Assembly: GCA_003153975.1 (NCBI GenBank)
Contig: PMBZ01000030.1
Coordinates: forward strand, 365-38,447
DNA: 38,083 nt
Direction of reading: 5' to 3'
Origin: Hyphomicrobiales bacterium
Lineage (GTDB): Bacteria; Pseudomonadota; Alphaproteobacteria; Rhizobiales; Rhodomicrobiaceae
Part shown: piece by piece, positions 34,748 to 38,083 of the stretch
Layout: every line of letters starts with the position of its first letter
Numbering within the stretch: position 1 is the first letter of the stretch
Translations under genes and position numbers: made by a program
The notes under the pieces: generated by a model
The model's database searches: none
Told to the model about the DNA's origin: nothing
What the model saw: the letters and a program-made list of their open reading frames with translations, nothing else

Positions 34748-36010
34748 TTACAACGGTATCCGGGCGATCCGCTCCGACATGAACTCGGACACGGCGGCGG
34801 CCAGCGCCGTGGCGGTTTTCGCACGCCACTCCGGCGAGGTTAAGAGCTTTTCGTCCTCGATATGGCTCAGGTAGCCGAGTTCGATGAGTATCGCCGGCAC
34901 GCCCGCCGCCTTCAGCACGCGCAGATTGGCACTGCGCTGCGGCCGGAGATTGAATTTCATTTTGTCTTTCATGTGTTCGATCAGATAGTTGGCAAGTGCT
35001 AGCGACCTGTTCTTCTTGCCCCGGTTTTCAAGCTCGCCCAAAATGCTGCTGATCTCGGCCTTGACGGTGGCCGGCAGCGGCTGCTCGTTGCCGACACCGG
35101 CTTGCAAATCGGCCTTGTTCTCGTTTTGCGCGATCAGTTTTGCCTGCTCGTCGGACGCCGTTTCCGACAGGGTGTAGATCGTGCCGCCACGCACCTCTTG
35201 CACGTTCTTCTCGCCAAGCTTCTTCACGTCGAGCGCGTCGGCATGGATGGAGACGAGAAGGTCGGCCGTGGTCTCCGAGGCCATCCGCGCCCGCTCGTCG
35301 AGTTCCACGAAATCGTCGGTCGTTCTCGTCACGATAATGCGGAATTTCCCGGATTCCTCCAGTTTCTCCTTGAATACCTTACAAAATTCGAGCGTGACAT
35401 CCTTTTCAGGCGTGTTCGTGGAGTGGCCGTGCGCGCCTGCGTCAACCCCTCCATGCCCCGGATCGACGACGATCACCGGCCTTTTGTCTCCCAAATCTCT
35501 TTTCTGCTGGGAGGCGGCCTGCCCCTGATTCCCGGACTCCGGTGGCGGCGGCGCCTTGATCTTGGCGAGGAACGCTGTGTGGGTCGATTTCGTAAGCTCG
35601 ATCACCAGCCTGGCCGGCAACCCGTTTTCCGGCGGCAGCACGCCGGATTTCTCCACAAGCGCGGGCTCCGCCAGATCGATCACGATGCGCGACTTTCCCG
35701 CCGCGAGCCGTCCTGAGCGCGACGACAGCACGAGGCCGCGCCCGCCGGCCGGCACCTGGATATTGGCTTCGGGAAGATCGACGACGACCCTGTAGGGATC
35801 GCTGATGGAAAAGATGCGATACTCGGTGTTTTTCGAAAGGAAGGCCACATATCTCGTGTGCTCGCCGTCGCCACCGATCTCGGCAGTGACCGCGACCTGA
35901 CCGGCGGCCGCCACGGACGCTCCGGCCGGCAGCAGGGCAAGCAGGATCGCCCCGCAGTATGCCAGCTTCCTGGCTTGGCCTCCAACACTTCCCATGCGCC
36001 GTCTCTCCAC
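34748..36010 (-). CDS. N-acetylmuramoyl-L-alanine amidase (AMIN + Amidase_3, AmiC-like)
   Basis: RPVIVVDPGHGGVDAGAHG...ETTADLLVSIHADAL...VPAILIELGYLSHIEDEKLLTSPEWRAKTATALAAAV; N-terminal AMIN-like segment. Confidence 0.95.
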   Translation of the reverse strand: MERRRMGSVGGQARKLAYCGAILLALLPAGASVAAAGQVAVTAEIGGDGEHTRYVAFLSKNTEYRIFSISDPYRVVVDLPEANIQVPAGGRGLVLSSRSGRLAAGKSRIVIDLAEPALVEKSGVLPPENGLPARLVIELTKSTHTAFLAKIKAPPPPESGNQGQAASQQKRDLGDKRPVIVVDPGHGGVDAGAHGHSTNTPEKDVTLEFCKVFKEKLEESGKFRIIVTRTTDDFVELDERARMASETTADLLVSIHADALDVKKLGEKNVQEVRGGTIYTLSETASDEQAKLIAQNENKADLQAGVGNEQPLPATVKAEISSILGELENRGKKNRSLALANYLIEHMKDKMKFNLRPQRSANLRVLKAAGVPAILIELGYLSHIEDEKLLTSPEWRAKTATALAAAVSEFMSERIARIPL

Positions 36011-36596
36011 ACCCGCTTGCAGCCTTGCGGTTATATCACTGTGTGGAACCGCGTCCAGAGCACTCGCCCCGGCAGCTACTTTTTAACATTTCGCAATCAC
36101 CCGCTTAGGTCTTGCTTGCGAGCAAGGCGAACACAACGTATTAGTGATATGTCAACCCTCTCCGGGTAAAGGATGGTTCTAAGCTGAGCCATCGGGTAGT
36201 CCGGGATCAGCGGGTGAAAATTTGGCAATCGCAAGGCACCCCCGATTCGGATCGGTGTGAAGTGGCGGTTGCCGGAAAACGCAACCAGGATGCTGAGTCC
36301 TGTACGGAAATAAAAAAGGGTAACGCCGCCTCACCGGCCAAAACGGCCGGCGGGCAGACGGCGATCCAGAAAAAAACGAATGTCAACCTCGCGCTTCAAC
36401 CCGCCTCGTTCGAAGAGTGCAAAATGCAGCCCGGCAACCGTGCCGGGGAACGGGAAGGCTTTTTCCAGCTTGACGCTGGAAGTACGCGGAACGCGCGCGA
36501 TCAACAAAAGCGGCCCCCGGCACAGCGGCCCGTTCGATCATGGGATCATGATTGCGAGGCCGGTTTTTGCCTATGGCGGCCCAGAAAGAATTCGCA

Positions 36597-38083
36597 ATGG
36601 GAAACAAGATGTTAATCGATGCCACCCACCCGGAGGAGACCAGGGTGGTGGTGACGCGCGGCAATCGGGTTGAGGAGTTCGACTACGAATCGGCGACGCG
36701 CAAACAGCTCCGCGGAAATATCTATCTCGCTAAAATCGCTCGCATCGAGCCCTCTCTGCAGGCCGCGTTCGTAAACTATGGCGGAAACCGCCATGGCTTC
36801 CTGGCCTTCGCTGAAATCCACCCGGACTATTACCAGATCCCGGTGGCCGTCCGCGAAGCGATGATGAAGGAAGATGCCATCGACCGTCAGAACGACGCTT
36901 CCAATGGCGATAACGGGCATTCGGCAGAGGCGGCGCATGCCGGGGTAGAGCACGCGCCGGACGGCGTTTCAGAAGAGTCGCACGAAGAGTTCGCGGATGA
37001 CGCCGCCGCATCCCCCGAGGAGGCCGGCGAGGTGCAAGCCCAAGCGGCTGAGGAGGGGGACGGAACGCCTTCGCTGGAGGCGGTGCCCGAAAATACGCCG
37101 GAAGCCGGGGCAGAGCCGGAGCCCGTAAGCCCGGCCGCGCCCGTCAAGGCGTCCGGCAGGAAATCGCGCGAAGCTCCGATGCCGCTCGAAGCTACCTTGC
37201 CTGCCGTTATTTACGAGGAATTCACCGCCGCCGTGGCCCGCGCGGAAGAAGCCCGCGACGAAATCCCGGCGCATCCGGACGATGTCGAGACTCCCGAGGA
37301 GCGGGAGGCGGCGCAAGCCGCTTCCAGGCATGAGGATGCCGATGCTCCAGCCGCTCAAGAAGGGGAGCCGGCCGAAGCCGCCGCCGTCGCGCGGGAAACC
37401 TCTGGCGAGGAAGGCGAGCACGATCGCGGCGACGAGCACGAGCACTGGGAGCACCACAAGCGGGCGCACAGCGAAGGCGGCGGCGTGATCTCCGTGCCCG
37501 AAGCGCCAACCCCGGCCCCGGTCGAGGTTATAGGCTCCGAGGACGCGCTCGAAGAACTGCCGCAGCGGCACAAGAGGCGCTGGCGCCACTACAAGATCCA
37601 GGAGGTCATCAAGCGCAACCAGATTGTGCTGATCCAGGTTGTGAAGGAAGAGCGCGGCACCAAGGGCGCGGCGCTAACCAGCTATCTCTCGCTCGCCGGC
37701 CGCTACACCGTGCTGATGCCGAATACGCCGAGCGGCGGCGGCATCTCGCGCAAGATCACGGTCCCCGCCGACCGCAAGCGCCTCAAGGAGATCGCGCAGG
37801 AGCTGGAAGTACCGGAGGGCATGGGGCTCATCATCCGCACGGCCGGCGCCTCGCGCACCAAGGCCGAGATCAAGCGCGACTTCGAATATCTGCTGCGCCT
37901 GTGGGAGAACGTACGCGACCTGACGCTCAAATCGACCGCGCCCTGCCTCGTTTACGAGGAAGGCAACCTCATCAAGCGCTCGATCCGCGACCTCTATAAT
38001 AAAGACATCGACGAAATCCTGGTCGCGGGCGACGATGCGCACCGCGAGGCCAAGGAGTTCATGCGCATGCTCATGCCGAGCCA
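36597..38083 (+). CDS. rne: Ribonuclease E/G, N-terminal part (truncated by window edge), with acidic insertion in the S1 domain
   Basis: MLIDATHPEETRVVVTRGNRVEEFDYESATRKQLRGNIYLAKIARIEPSLQAAFVNYGGNRHGFLAFAEIHPDYYQIP...YKIQEVIKRNQIVLIQVVKEERGTKGAALTSYLSLAGRYTVLMPN...GISRKI. Confidence 0.96.
   Translation, partial: MGNKMLIDATHPEETRVVVTRGNRVEEFDYESATRKQLRGNIYLAKIARIEPSLQAAFVNYGGNRHGFLAFAEIHPDYYQIPVAVREAMMKEDAIDRQNDASNGDNGHSAEAAHAGVEHAPDGVSEESHEEFADDAAASPEEAGEVQAQAAEEGDGTPSLEAVPENTPEAGAEPEPVSPAAPVKASGRKSREAPMPLEATLPAVIYEEFTAAVARAEEARDEIPAHPDDVETPEEREAAQAASRHEDADAPAAQEGEPAEAAAVARETSGEEGEHDRGDEHEHWEHHKRAHSEGGGVISVPEAPTPAPVEVIGSEDALEELPQRHKRRWRHYKIQEVIKRNQIVLIQVVKEERGTKGAALTSYLSLAGRYTVLMPNTPSGGGISRKITVPADRKRLKEIAQELEVPEGMGLIIRTAGASRTKAEIKRDFEYLLRLWENVRDLTLKSTAPCLVYEEGNLIKRSIRDLYNKDIDEILVAGDDAHREAKEFMRMLMPS

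Noticed and set aside
36214-36615. 133-aa + ORF upstream of rne
   Set aside because: Overlaps the rne start in another frame, has biased composition and no ribosome-binding site or domain; treated as leader sequence.

Overview
The 38 kb window is chromosomal DNA from a GC-rich alphaproteobacterium, probably Hyphomicrobiales-like (inferred from gene content). It is mostly housekeeping and envelope genes: groES/groEL with a CIRCE operator, acylphosphatase, a MEDS/PAS/GAF/HWE sensor kinase, a FadL-type porin, a SEL1-repeat membrane protein, an RND efflux pump, hemF, trmL, petABC (cytochrome bc1), an Omp25-like porin, a TrmO-like protein, HIT and MoeB/ThiF proteins, a bc1 assembly chaperone, an MltB-type transglycosylase, prfB with a programmed +1 frameshift, mrcA, an AmiC-type amidase and the start of rne. 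I found no CRISPR array, tRNA, rRNA, prophage or clear defence island. The most unusual signals are: (1) a pair of related AT-rich ~175-nt elements (18266-18438 on + and 26255-26428 on -) with conserved block spacing and a gap-free 45-codon open frame; (2) a 163-bp near-perfect palindromic MITE-like element between petC and its terminator; (3) a 48-nt hairpin inside a ~1.1 kb region with no credible gene; (4) REP-like composite palindromes; and (5) small uncharacterised proteins. All assignments come from reading the sequence and recalling family motifs. No database search was run.
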